64,000 bases of DNA from Thuidium tamariscinum (taxonomy: Eukaryota > Streptophyta > Bryopsida > Hypnales > Thuidiaceae). Position 1 is the first letter of the stretch. The number at the start of each line of letters is the position of its first letter. Location of the stretch: positions 6,572,001-6,636,000 of the forward strand of contig OX344757.2 of the NCBI GenBank assembly GCA_947034885.2, given 5' to 3'. Both the position numbers and the translations under genes were made by a program. The notes beneath the pieces were generated by a model. That model did no database searches. It had not been told where the DNA came from and was given only the letters and a program-made list of their open reading frames with translations. This document shows positions 37,376 through 49,355 of the stretch, piece by piece.

Positions 37376-38147
37376 CTTAAATTAGGCTACATGTTTAATT
37401 TGCTTTGTTTGTTACAATGAGATCTCTCAAACCATGTGCCCCCTTGTTGTGTTCTTGGTACCATGAGAAAGCTTTCTATGAGAAGGGATGCATGGGCTTT
37501 TCTTTGTGATGTTTGGACGTGCAATGAAAAATGGTAATTTGAATTTCAAATTAAGTTTTCTGGAATTTAAAAAATTAAAAAATTAACTTTTTATTTTTAT
37601 TTCAGCTATAGAAATGGCACAAGGTGTAGTGAGGTAGAATAGCCCGTTGCAATCAAATGATCCATAGTGGACACCTAGGAAATGCCCCCATTATGGTTTT
37701 TCCTCAATATGTGAGATTTGGACCACAATCAATGTCCTACATGATAGTAATGGAGTCATTTGTGACCAATTTATAGCTTAAATTAGGCTATATGTTTTAT
37801 TTGTTACAATGAGATCTCTCAAACCATGTGCCCCTTTATTTCGTTCTTGGTACCATTAGAAAACTTTCTATGAGTAGGAATGCATGGGCTTTACTTTGTG
37901 ATGTTTTGACATGTAGTGAAAAATAGTAATTTGAATTTGAATTTTTAAAATTTGAATTTTTTTAAAATATTTTTATTTTAGCTATGGAAATGGCACAAGA
38001 TATAGTGAGGTAGAATAATTAGCCCATTGCACTCAGATGATCCATAGTGGACATTTAGGAAATGCCCCCATGATGGGTTTTTCTCAATGTGTGAGATTTG
38101 GACCACAATCAATGTCCTACTTGACAATTATAGAGTGATTAGTGACC
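37376..38147 (+). repeat. Tandem duplication, period about 401 bp
   Basis: Unit 1 (37376-37776) and unit 2 (37777 to about 38147) share long words such as TTACAATGAGATCTCTCAAA, CCATGTGCCCC and GAGATTTGGACCACAATCAA. They differ at scattered positions. No gene. Confidence 0.85.
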
Positions 38148-38485
38148 TCATAAGGAAACTTCCTACTTTTCACTATCAATTCATTGTAAGAATTGACTTC
38201 TTACACCTTCTTTGTAAAAATATATTGTGACCATTCTAGGTAATAAGATGACCACAATAGATTCAAATTTGATTGGTTTTCGGGTAGTCTAGAGATTGCT
38301 TTGGGCCATGATGCATTGAACACTTCAAAAATTCATAGCAAATTCATACTTTGTCGTAAAAATATAATTTCAAATGTTCTTGCTGTTTCTCACGATTGTC
38401 TTCGTGTGTGAAAAAAATTGAAAAATTTCAGCAACAACATGAGGTCAAATTCCTTATTGTGACCACGATGGGTTCCTTTACCTTA

Positions 38486-38811
38486 AGGGAGGAGGCTCGA
38501 AAACTGCTCAGGCTCCAAAACCGCTCACCTTCTGCAATGTATATTTTTGGTACATGATGCTTTTTGATCTTTACAGTAATGTACAAACAGTGAACATTTG
38601 AGGGGGTGGGCGGTTTTGGAGCCCTATGCCATATTGACTTCAGAAATTCATAACTAACTCTACAAAGCTCCAAAAAATATGAAACGACTTGGGTTAGATG
38701 CCTATTCAAGCTGTCTTTCAGGAAAAATTCACTGGAAAATACTTCAAGATGTTTGACCTGCCCAAAATTCTGTTCCAGTCCTCAGATGGTCGGTTTATGG
38801 ACCTCCTCCCT
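38486..38811 (+). mobile_element. Family A MITE, copy A4
   Basis: Begins AGGGAGGAGGCTCG and ends CCTCCTCCCT between TA dinucleotides. Nearly collinear with A5 in the CcdA intron (ATGAAACGACTTGGGTTAGA, GATGGTCGGTTTATGGACCT). It lies about 470 bp upstream of psaO. Confidence 0.9.
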
Positions 38812-39191
38812 TATTCATGGAAGGAGGAAATGAGTTAGAGGAGCTCCTCCAATTTCTCAAAACACTGATGGCACGGCAAATCCAAGTATCCTAAAAAGTG
38901 GACAAGTGATCCATCCCCAACTGAATCCGCCCCCGGAAGAGCCCCTCCAAGAGCCAGGCGCTCACCTTATCCAGAGCCACCTTGCTCCCCCAATCAAACG
39001 CCGTCCTCATCTCCCAAGACCGAGCACCCTTGCCTCTCTCATCGCCTCCATACTTGAATTGTGGCGTCCACACTCCTGCTCTCACCCCATCGCCCCTCAC
39101 TTCTTCTGCAACTCCATCCTCTTGCCAACCCCTCTTCCCTAATGTAAGCATCCACCCTCTCCATCCTCCCGCTTTCGTAACCCCTCTCTGG

Positions 39192-39269
39192 CTATGGCGA
39201 AACAAGGCTGATTGAACAAGCTTCTGTGGTGATATGCCGAAGCAAGGCTAATGAGTGTCTCTGTGGTGA
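39192..39269 (+). promoter_or_regulatory. Duplicated 40-bp leader segment with two five-codon upstream ORFs
   Basis: Two imperfect copies of a 40-bp unit (39192-39231, 39232-39269) share CAAGGCT and TCTGTGGTG. Each contains an ATG opening a five-residue frame: MAKQG-stop (39194-39211) and MPKQG-stop (39234-39251). The second stop overlaps, as TAATG, an ATG at 39251 that is in frame with psaO. Whether this lies in the mature mRNA is not shown by the sequence. Confidence 0.6.
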
Positions 39270-39283
39270 GTGCAGTTGTCGAC

Positions 39284-40319
39284 ATGGCTGCTGCATCCAT
39301 GGTGTCCATGGCCACCCCCGTCGTCGCGGGCCTCGGAGGCTCCGCGCTCGCCTCCCGGAAGGCCGCCTCCAAAGTGAACTTGACCTCGGGTGAGGACGCG
39401 CTCTTGACAATGCTAGTCTGAATTCGTGTTGTGGGAATGCCGGAGTGGGGGGGGGGGGGTTGATTCTTGATGGGTGGGTTGTTTGCAGCTTTCGTTGGAC
39501 AGGCTGTGCAGACGCAGCGGGCTTCCGTGATGGCTAAGACGACATGGTATGTTTCTTTCTCGCACAATGCTGTTAGGAGGGTCTGTATGCACAAACTTCT
39601 TCGAAATTTTTACGCCTGGGGTTTCAGTTTAGATATGGATTTGAATGAGAAGAGTGTTGGGGTGGTGTGGAGAATGTTATAGAGTAGAGAATTGAGGTTA
39701 TGTGGATTTGTGGTATGGGGTTGGTGTATACAGTTTCAATAGGAACTGGTTGAGGAAGGATTTGTCCGTGATTGGGTTTGGGCTCATCGGATGGCTGGCG
39801 CCTTCAAGCTTGCCGATCATCAACGGGAACAGCTTGACGGGGTTGTTCTTCGGCAGCATTGGCCCGGAGCTCGCGCATTTCCCCACTGGCCCGGCTCTGA
39901 CCTCCCCATTCTGGTACGGCCCTGTTGACTGTAGGTGCCACCTAGGTTTTTTCAGAGGTTTGGACTAGTGTGTACGTGACACGGGGCACCCGTCCAGGTG
40001 TGATTTTGGATTTGATTTTTTGGTGGTGTGACTAAAACTTATGCTGTGGACTGCAGGTTGTGGCTGGTCACCTGGCACTTGGGCCTGTTCATCGTGTTGA
40101 CCCTCGGTCAGATCGGTTTCAAGGGCCGCTCTGATGGCTACTGGTATGAAAAAATCTTGCTTGAATGGGTTTTGTATACACAGATTTGAATTGAATTTTG
40201 TTTGATTTGATTTGATTTGATGTTCACACATCGAATTGAATTTTGTTTTATTTCGTTTTACACAAGCATTTCAGCTGAGGAGATCGACTGCTGTTTTGTT
40301 GTGCAGGACGGAACAGTAA
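39284..40319 (+). CDS. psaO: Photosystem I subunit O (PsaO), chloroplast precursor
   Basis: Five coding exons (39284-39389, 39489-39546, 39734-39913, 40057-40143, 40307-40319) join in phase to 147 aa. Residues 1 to about 54 are Ala/Ser/Val-rich, a typical transit peptide. The mature part has NWLRKDLSVIGFGLIGWLAP, LTGLFFGSIGPELAHFPTGP, then LWLVTWHLGLF and GQIGFKGRSDGY, closely following land-plant PsaO as I recall it, with two membrane spans (about 66-82 and 117-135). PsaO sits in the thylakoid membrane near PsaL/PsaA and helps in LHCII docking and state transitions (family knowledge). The last exon encodes only a few residues. An in-frame ATG at 39251 would add 11 residues; 39284 was preferred because MAAAS-type starts are usual for transit peptides. 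Confidence 0.95.
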
Positions 40320-42024
40320 GTGCACCAGAGACGGTAGGATCTGGGATGGTGCATAGTGTAATGGAAATTTCATTGACAAGATGTACTCTGTTGTATAAAT
40401 TATCAATTTTCTTGTGCGAATCACATTTTCGTCCCAAGTTTTGGATTCTCGCATTTGTTGGTACGCATGCGACGTGGAAGCTTCGTACTTAGAATTTTGT
40501 TGCATTTGTATGTTCGCATTTGCATTTCGTAGTCCTGGATATATTTAGAAGCATTGAACTCTCACTCAAATCTAAGTGCACCTTGTTCACGTTGAGTCTG
40601 TTGTCATGTGTCATATTTGTGGGTCGAAGATTGTGTGGGATATAATGCGTTCTACGATGAAGGTAATATCTGAGAGTTCCATTCAATTCACAATCTCCGA
40701 TCGACCATAGATGAATACTGTATCCTCTAATTTGAAAATGCATGTGCAATTGCTGTCGCCTTCAAATTGGAAAGAGTGACTGGTAAATCTTTCACGCACA
40801 TTAATAGGATTAACCAGCACAGAGAGAGGCTCTGTGGTTTCTCGGCACATGCCGAAAGATCCACACTGGGTTATCTTATTTTTGGGAAAAAACGTGGGTG
40901 AGCTCTGAGACATGCACTTGATTCGAGTCAGCGTCCAGAATTTGTGGTTGTAATTTAATTTCAATGACGCATTTGAGAGGTTGAAACCAATCATAGCTTG
41001 GCAGTATGTATGAAAACCACAGATACTCTGCCATGATTTCTATTCGGCCGTGAATGGCTTCATACAATCAAAAAAATTGCCACAAGTAAGGTGAGTTGAA
41101 GCATTTTATGCTCGAAGGATGACGAGGAGTCCAGCTGCAAACTTTTTACTGCTGTGAGTAAAAAATTGGGGCTCCTCTTCAATCTTGTGGGTGTGAAATC
41201 TTTGCTCCTCTGCAAAAATCAGACTTTTACATGGCTGAGCGAATTGCATGATTACAGTGAGTCTCTACTTCCTCTTTTCAAATTTCTTTTCAAATTTCTA
41301 TTTCCTCATAAATGTCAATCAATGTAGAATCAATGAGTGGCACAAATTATGGGAAATATGACTCAATTTTATTTGAAAAGGGAGTTTAATTTGGAGTCTT
41401 CTAAGTGACACAAAAAATAGAGGGTTAGGTGCCAAGGTTAATTGCATTCTCTATACAAACTTCTTTGTCTCTCACATTACAAGAAATATGAGCCTTCAAA
41501 GAGGCTGCTAAAATGGTTCACTAAATTGTTTATAATAAAGCACTTACTCTTTTTCAGGGCGATTATTATCCTATATCTGCCCATATTGCTAGTCGGGCAG
41601 TTGAGAAATGGGCAACTGATCAACGACACGAATGAAATCATGACTTTTTTGGGTCACTTGACATTAATTGCAGTTCCCCAAGTTGGCCTGTGGACTGGGA
41701 TTCTCATCAAAAAGGCCACCTTGTCAATAGAAATTCCACCGAACTCCATTAGTCCATAACAAAATTGGAGAGAAAGCACGTTTCTTGAATGGTTCCCGCA
41801 ACTTCCCAGTGCTTCAAGTAAAGACATGTATCACTATAGAGCCTTTGTAGAGCAAGTAGTGCCAGGTTGGATATATGACCATCCTCATGGGCAAGGATTG
41901 GGCTAGTCTTAAAAAATAATTTTTTGCCTCCTGAACTCACAACCCTTCTCTGATCTTGAATTTTTCCTAATGTTTTTAGTCTCTAATGCTCAATTAAGAG
42001 GGTTTATACAAGATTGTACTACAA
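40320..42024. other. 3' flank of psaO and intergenic DNA
   Basis: The first few hundred bases probably carry the psaO 3' UTR. A 105-codon open frame at 41442-41759 has no recognisable domain and is not called. Confidence 0.45.
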
Positions 42025-42400
42025 TGACTAGTGTGCCTCATGCCATTGCCACAACTAAATAAAAGTAAGTATATTCTATTAATTTTCATTAAAATTTTGA
42101 AATCCTATCACTTTTACACCATAGCATAAGAGATTGTATTCTTAGTACAAAAAGAAACCTTTATGTACAAAGAAATGCAAGGGATTTTTTTCATTATGAT
42201 TGAACATGCATGCAATATAATTGTTATGATCTTTTCAAAATAAAATATAATTTAGTTTGATTATTTAATTTTAAAAATTCAAAACTTTTACACGATAAGT
42301 GCAAACATTACAAAATTGGCTTAAAACAAAGGATATGCACCACTCCTTGCAAATAGGGCTTTCCAACCTCACTAAGAATATAACTAGGGGTGCACAAACA
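42025..42400 (+). repeat. Dispersed repeat I, copy 2
   Basis: Starts with ACTAGTGTGCCTCATGCCAT and shares its order of words with 3430-3665 and 42850-43100. Confidence 0.5.
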
Positions 42401-42849
42401 AAAACATCTCTTTATAATAAATAAACAAAAGAAACAACTTCAATTATAGTGTAGATAAGGTAATTGATCCATTTCTGATCAATGCCCCCATGCTAGAAGT
42501 GGGGGTGCATTCTTTTCATGCAAGCAAAGGTGAATAGCCATTGCTTATGGTACAATTCTTAGTAGAGATGTGATGCATTGTCATTGACTATAACTCTCTC
42601 AGTATTACAACCAATACTTGGTCAATTTTATTTCTAGCCCTTAGTTAGAAATAGGAAGACCTATATGATTAGTGTAGGTCAAATGAAATCTTCAATTTGA
42701 GAATTCATGATAATTTTTTTTTGAAAAAAAAAATTAAAATCATGGAGTTCCTTCAAAAAAAATTTATACACAAGAAAATTTCTCCACTCAAGAAACCTAC
42801 ATGTGAGATAGGTTCAATTGCTAAAGTGGTTGAAAATGGATCAACTACC

Positions 42850-43100
42850 TTAGATAAAGACTAGTGTGCCTTGTGCTATTGCCATAACCAAAATAAAGGC
42901 ATAACCAATTTTTTAGTTTTTAATTTGTAAAAATTTTGAAATTTAATACTTCGATGTATGAAGGAATGCAAGGGTTTGGTTGCAATGTAAGAATTTGTAA
43001 AAGTTATTGAATTTCAAAACATGATTAAACAATGAATGAAGACTACCAAGGATGCCCAAACTAGGAGATCTCAACGTAACAATTGACCAAACAAACAAGA
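42850..43100 (+). repeat. Dispersed repeat I, copy 3
   Basis: Starts with ACTAGTGTGCCTTGTGCTAT and ends at AGATCTCAACGTAACAATTG, as in the copy at 3430-3665. It lies about 830 bp from copy 2 in the same orientation. Confidence 0.5.
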
Positions 43101-44438
43101 AAAAAAACAAATAGTCTAACTTGAAGGTATGGATGGAATAATTTAATTTAATATTTTGGCAACATCTTTTTCCACGTTAGACTTTAGGATTGTGGATCCA
43201 CTATATGGGAGTCACTATATGAAAGCTGGTTGGGTTGAAGTGTCATCTTTTGTAGAATAATATATCTTTACTTTGTTATAGTCTTTGGGTTTATTCAAAG
43301 ACATGAACTTTTGAGATTTCAAAAAGGTTCTTATACTCCATCCTTGTCTCTGCAACTACAAACCTTATAGGACAACCTCTTGTCACTTTTTCCTTTTCTT
43401 TTTCCCTTCCACCTTTTGCACCCCAAATAGCACAATTGTGTAGCCCTAGCTAGCTAAAGCCATTGGTGATTCTAGTATCATTGCATGAAATTTGAAAATG
43501 AAAAAAAGAGATTATGTATCCATTTGGCCTTCAAGAAGTGTAGTGGTTGTAACATTTTGATTGGCTCCTATGCCACATCATCTTTTTATGTTTGGGCAAT
43601 GTCTCTTTTTTTAATGAAAAAATCACAATGAAAATGTGGCATTAATTAGATAAAATAATTATTCAATAATAATAGTAATTTAATTATATAAACTATTTAT
43701 TTTCTTAAAATTCCAAAAAAAATCAATAAAAAAAATGCTCAAATTCATTAAAAATTTATCAGTTACCATCAAAACAATTTTTGATGGCAAAGTCAATTAA
43801 TGATTTCATTGGCATTTAGTGAAAATGAAGTGTTGAGAGTTTTTTTTTATACTAATATCCACTATTTGTCCATGACAAAGGATACAAAATAATTGAAATA
43901 TAGAACCCTCCCAATTGAAGTGGCACTTTCATGTTTTAGGGACATTTAAAAAAAAAGTCCCAAGTTTTATTTGATGTTTAGAAAAACATACACATCTCTT
44001 ATGTCATCCACCTCTTTTTGCTCGGACATTTCCATGTTTTTCCAACATTCACCAAAACTCTACCTTGCATAGGATCAAAATTTAGAATACTCTAATGTCA
44101 ATAAAACATGACCCATTTCTTTATAATGCTCCAAAAAACACAAGTTTCTTATAGTATCATACTCTATAAATAGTTGCCATAGCTTGATGTGCCAAGGGTG
44201 AAGACTTGGACGGACTTGACATTATAAGAAACCTTGTTTTTGTAGACATGTGGAAAATCATGAGAAAATGTCAAATTTAATAGGATTTGGATCAACATTG
44301 ATGTCACCTAAAATCTATCATAATGAATACACAAAAAATATCCCAAAATTTTAAATGACACGTTTATATTTTTTTCTTACATTCTATGAAATAGGGTCTT
44401 GCAAGCTTTGGAAAGGGCTACATACATGTGAAGGGGTC
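43101..44438. other. Intergenic AT-rich DNA
   Basis: No gene. The part at 43220-43340 resembles 53215-53335 (TTATAGTCTTTGGGTTTATT), so at least one more old repeat is present. Confidence 0.4.
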
Positions 44439-44446
44439 TTCAACAC

Positions 44447-45652
44447 CACAGGGTTGCTAAAGTATGAGCAATGAGCGTTGAGCGTTGAGCATTGAGCGGG
44501 AAGATTTGAGCGTTAAGAATTTTAAGAAAAAAATTTAAGAATGAACACTTAAAAATTAATTTTATAAAAAATAAATCTTTAGATGTAAATGCCTTATTTC
44601 ATTCATTACTTTAGATGGATGAAAATAATACCAGATGAATGTAGATGAAAAATGTAGATGAAAAAATTAAGAACTATAGATGTAGATTATTCTTTGGGTT
44701 GTAAAGAGCCTTCATAGAAAGAACTTTTTGGCATCAACAAAAGGCTCCTTGGATCCGAAGACTCTTTCTTGGGTTTAAAAGAGCCTTTGTTGCAAGAAGT
44801 TTTGGGCACCAAAAAAGGCTCCTTGGATCCGAGGAGCCTTCTTTGGATTCCGAGGAGCCTTCATTGCAAGAAGTTTTGGGTATCAAAAAAAGCTCCTCGG
44901 ATCAGAGGAGCCTTCCTTGGGTTCTGAGGAGGCTCTTAGGAATTCCGAGGAGGCTTGTAGGGAGACAATATTAAAAAACAATGATGATTTTAAGGCCTCT
45001 TCAATTCAAAGATGCTCTAAATGATCTTTTTGGCACAAATGAAGGGCTCATTGATTTGAAGTACCCTTATTTTAGTTCCAAAGTGGTTTCAATGAAAGAC
45101 CTTTTTGGCACCAAAAAATGCTCTTTGGATTCAAGGAGCCTTTTATGAATTCAAAAAGCCTTATTAAAAAAAACCTTTTGGCACTAAGGAAAAGCTCCTC
45201 GAATCCAAGGAGCATTCTTTAGGTTCTAAAAAAGCCTATAATAGGAGAGCCCTTTGGCTCGAAAGAGGCTTTTAGGGAGACAATATTAAAGAGCACAGAT
45301 GGTTCAAAGCCTCTTTGGTTTCAAAGAAGCTTATAATGAGTTGCAAAAATTTTAACAATTTGGAAATTGAATGATGGATGATGGATGGATGACATGGATG
45401 AAGTTCATTCACACATGAATGAATGGGTGTTCATTCGTGCAACCTTTTATTATACTATCAACTATTTTATGTAAATTTTTTATAAATTTTTTAAAATTTT
45501 AAAATAATTTTTTTTTTGTCATTATTATTTTTAGATTTTATAATACTATTTATTTCTCTAACATGTCTTTTTTTAGAAAACATTCTTGCAATGAGCATTC
45601 AAGTTTCATTGCTCATTGCTCGTTGCTCCCCGCTCATACTCTAGCATCGTTG
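44447..45652. mobile_element. hAT-like non-autonomous element packed with a GGAGCCTT minisatellite
   Basis: Inverted ends: GTTGCTAAAGTATGAGC on the left and GCTCATACTCTAGCATCG on the right. Both are followed inward by GAGCRTT-type short repeats. The identical string TTCAACACCACA lies across both edges (44439-44450, 45653-45664), of which eight bases could be a target duplication. The interior (about 44690-45330) is a degenerate tandem array, period about 75 bp, of AGGCTCCTTGGATCC-type units, with a higher-order repeat of about 320 bp (GGAGACAATATTAAA at 44958 and 45275). No ORF. Confidence 0.75.
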
Positions 45653-45699
45653 TTCAACACCACATATAAACCCTAAAGGACTAAAGTCCCCTCAAGGGA

Positions 45700-46620
45700 C
45701 ATTTGGGATTTCAGGCAGGCTTGTATGACCTAAATTTTTTATATGATTTTTTGAATTTAAAAAAAAAATAGGAAATCATATTAGCTTTTTAATATATAAT
45801 TTTTATTTCAATTGGAGTCTAGGAACAAAAGTTATGGTGTTCTAAGTCCTTGAAGTAGTTTGCTAGGGACAACAAAAAAAAAACAATTTTTTTTCCTCAA
45901 ATTTTGTATTTTGGTCTACATATAAATATTTTTTTTCTATTTGGAAAAATAATGAGAAAATAATGGAAAATCTTGTATTTGAGGCAATCTAAGTAGCTTT
46001 TTGAAAAAACCACTTATAGATTTCATTTCTGAATCAAATTTTTCAATTTTTTTTTTATAGGATTCAATTTTTTGTAAAAGCAATCTCACCATTGGGATTA
46101 TGACGTTTCAATTCTATTTTAAAGCTATTAATAAATTAGTGTTTTGTTCAATCTAGGGCCTACTTCTATTTAATAATTTTTTAATGAATGAAATGATCAA
46201 GTGTGTTTTTTTCAAAAAGAATTCTCCAACTTCCAACTTAAATGTTCAATATAAAAAATTTTAACTTCATGGTCCACAATACATAAAAATTCTACCAAGG
46301 GTAATTATAGTCATTTGAAATTGTAGTCCAAAGTTCAAAATAATTTTTTTTTCAACTTTGAATGCTATTATCTTTTAATTGGTACGGTCAATCATTGTGA
46401 AATTTTTACCACATGATCTAAGACAAGTTAATTACAAGATTCTATGGTTAAACAATAAAAAAAATATTCTTTTTGTTTCTTGGGTGGATGTAGCAAATTT
46501 GACAATTTTGAGTGGTTTTGGAGCTAAAAAATGCCTTTGTCTTTTGGGGGCAAAGCTCTTTTTAGGACGAGCAATGATGCAATGCCACATGGGACAATTT
46601 TTCATCCAACATTAGTTTGA
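45700..46620 (+). repeat. Diverged dispersed repeat N, copy 2
   Basis: Shares TTAGCTTTTTAATATATAAT-like, ACCATTGGGATTA and TCTATTTAATAATTTTTTAA-like words in order with the segment at 57290-57900 inside a CcdA intron, and more weakly with 13240-14150. A plus-strand open frame at 46379-46615 falls in it and has no recognisable domain. 46621-47076 shows nothing. Confidence 0.45.
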
Positions 46621-47076
46621 CTGGGTTTGTGATGTGGCCTTGGAAAAAAAGTGATGTGAATCCTAAATTATGTTGACATGGACTTCAAATTATGCCTATG
46701 TGGTATATTTTGTTAGTACATTTTTGTGTCATTTAAAAATCTTAATGGTGTTTTTTGAGACAATCAATTAGATGTTTCCTTAAACATCAATTGATACATA
46801 TCCTAACCATAAGGTAAGATGAATAAAAAATTAATATTTAAAATTAATAAAATAATAAAATAAAATTGAGAGGCAAAATTGTTGAATTTAACAAAAATTG
46901 AATATAACTTACCATCTACAATAAAAAAAATTTGATGGTAAAATGAAAGAAATACTTCTTTGAGAATTAATGAGAATGAAGGATAAAGTGACTATATTTA
47001 TATCCATTCTTTGCGCGTGGTAAGACAAAAGATATGAGATAATTAGAATATGACAATTTGACTATAATTGTACAAT

Positions 47077-48086
47077 GGGGTTCCAATCAAATTGGTGTTT
47101 TGGGATCCATAGTGAAAACAATTTCACCTCTACCAACTTTGATAGCCTCTCAAGAGCTCAAAAATTGATGTTTTACTAAGAATTTTTATACAACATTATC
47201 TGTAAGTTAATAACATGCATGCCAAATTTCAAGTCCAAAAGACTTACACAAAAAAAGATATTCAAAATTTACCAACATGTGTAGTTTTGAGAAAATTTTC
47301 ACAATTGCTAACTTTGTCACCCTCCCAAGGGCTGAAAAATTGCTTTCTTACCATGAATGTTTTTGTGTTAAGTCATCTTTATGTTGATAGCATGTGTTCC
47401 AAATTTCAAGTTCAATAAAGTTATGCAAAAAAAGATATTTAAAATCTCTCAACATGTATAGTTTTAAGAAAATTTTCACTATTGCGAACTTTGACACTCC
47501 CAAGGGTTGAAATTTTGTCTATTCACCATGAAACTTTTTGTGTGTAGATTCATTTTGTGGGTCAAAGTTTGACGCAAATGTAAGAACTCATCCTCACAAC
47601 TACACATGTTGAGAGATTTTGGATATCTTTTTTTGGATAAGTCTTTTGAACTTGAAATTTGGACACATGCTATCAACATAGAGATGACTTAACACAAAAA
47701 AATTCATGGTAAGCCAAACCAATTTTTCAGCCCTAGGGAGGGTGGCAAAGTTGGCAATTGTGAAAATTTTCTCAAAACTACACATGTTGGGAGATTTGAA
47801 CATCTTTTTTTAAATTAATCTTTTGACCTTGAAATTTTTCACACATATTGAGAACATAGAGTTGGTTTATTACCAAAAATTGCAAGGCAAATTTTTTTTT
47901 TCAATCCTTGGAAGGGTGTCAAAGTTGAAAGTACTTAAATGTTTTTCACCGCTATACATGTTGGTAGATTTTTAATATTTTTAATAGTAAAACATCAATT
48001 TTTGAGCTCTTGAAAGGCTATCAAAGTTGGTAGAGGTGAAATTGTTTTCACTATGGATCCCAAAACACCATTTTGATTGGGACCCC
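47077..48086. mobile_element. Fold-back element E, copy E2 (inverted tandem arrays)
   Basis: The outer arms are inverted repeats of about 100 bp: GGGGTTCCAATCAAATTGGT at the left edge and ATTTTGATTGGGACCCC at the right, both followed inward by the GGATCCATAGTGAAAACAAT motif. Inside, three monomers of about 170 bp run forward (marker AAAAATTG at about 47157, 47326, 47505), then three run in reverse (about 47717, 47886, 47990). The centre is near 47560-47600. The design resembles Drosophila FB/Galileo fold-back elements with subrepeat-containing arms. No coding capacity. Confidence 0.8.
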
Positions 48087-48228
48087 ACTACACATTGTAT
48101 GGTATATTGTATATGATGTATAATGTATGGCTTACTTTGTATACTCTAAATCCTAACATCTTGTAAACAAATGTCTACTATGACATCCTATGATGCAACA
48201 AGCCCATTTACTACACCTACATAACATT

Positions 48229-48406
48229 TGAGATGATTTGCAAATGCCACACACATGGATGTGACACAGAAAAGAACATACAATTGTTGTACTTGATGTC
48301 ATTCACAACACTCATATGTCCATATTGATGTCATGAAAAACATCCTTAAATTTCATGGAGAAGGAGTGGATTGTTGTGAGAAACATCAGACGAGACATTA
48401 TGTCTG
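48229..48406 (+). repeat. Direct repeat Q, left copy
   Basis: Matches 49186-49355 in the same orientation (AATGCCACA, CAATACTCATATGTC-like, AAAAACATCCTTAAAT). The two copies bracket the family D element D3. Confidence 0.6.
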
Positions 48407-48447
48407 ATGCCAACAAAACATGTTAGAAGATTGTTAAAAGTATATTT

Positions 48448-49179
48448 GGGTCATTGCAAGAAAGACCGAACAATTTTGGTAGCGTTTTCCACAATGATGC
48501 TGAAATTTTCGGGAGTACTGTATAATTAGAAAAACAATTTTTAAAAAATATAAAAAATATATTTTATGTATATACCTCTAAGAAGAAGCTACCCTAGGAA
48601 GGAAAAGTGTAGAAAAATTTTCTAAGTAGGAGAACTAGAAAAGTGCAAATTTTCATGAAAATAGGTACTTTGACATTTTAATTTGTAAAAAATAGGGAAA
48701 AGATTTTTTTTTAAACTATAAATTTTAGATTTGGGAGAACTTTATGATGAAGAGATTTCACCAAAAGAATGATCTCAAAACCATCTTAAATGTTCGGAAG
48801 TACACACGCAAGGGAGGCCTGTTAGCACACATGTAGAGGAAAGAGAATAATGATTTTTGAGATTTCCTTTGGTAGAAACATGCCTACCTAGTATGGAAAT
48901 AGGTCACAAAAGTTTCAGATTTAGATCATTAATTTTGGATGCTCCCTAGTACTAAAAACCCCTAAACCGCAAAGTGTGACAAATTAGATTAATTGAAATT
49001 TAATTATAAAATGATTTTTGAATTTTTTTTAAAAATAAGTAATTTTATTTTTGTCCTATCAGACATCTTCCATAAAAATTTCAAGTTAATATGGTTCATA
49101 ATTTAAAAGTTATAGTCAATAACAACTCTGTCATTCAAAGTGTGACGCAAAATAGTACTAGTCTTTCTTGCAATCACCC
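48448..49179. mobile_element. Family D element, copy D3
   Basis: Begins GGGTCATTGCAAGAAAGACC and ends GTCTTTCTTGCAATCACCC, 732 bp. The left half shares TTCTAAGTAGGAGAACT with D1. The right half (CGCAAGGGAGGCC, CATGCCTACCTA, CCCTAAACCGCAAAGTGTGA) is the part that was doubled to make the palindrome at 25735-26813. No obvious target duplication. Confidence 0.8.
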
Positions 49180-49185
49180 ATCTAT

Positions 49186-49355
49186 GAAAATGCCACAGGC
49201 ACGGTTGTGACATGATATGAAGTATATAATTACTACATTTGATGTAATTTACAATACTCATATGTCTATGTTGATGTTATAAAAAACATCCTTAAATTCC
49301 ATAGAAACACAGTAGATTGCTATTAGAAACGTCAGATGGGACATCGTAGACACCC
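49186..49355 (+). repeat. Direct repeat Q, right copy
   Basis: Diverged direct copy of 48229-48406, beginning a few bases after D3 ends. 49356-49642 shows nothing recognisable. Confidence 0.6.

Noticed and set aside
41442-41759. 105-codon plus-strand open frame downstream of psaO
   Set aside because: No recognisable family, and no splice partners or homologous copy in the window.
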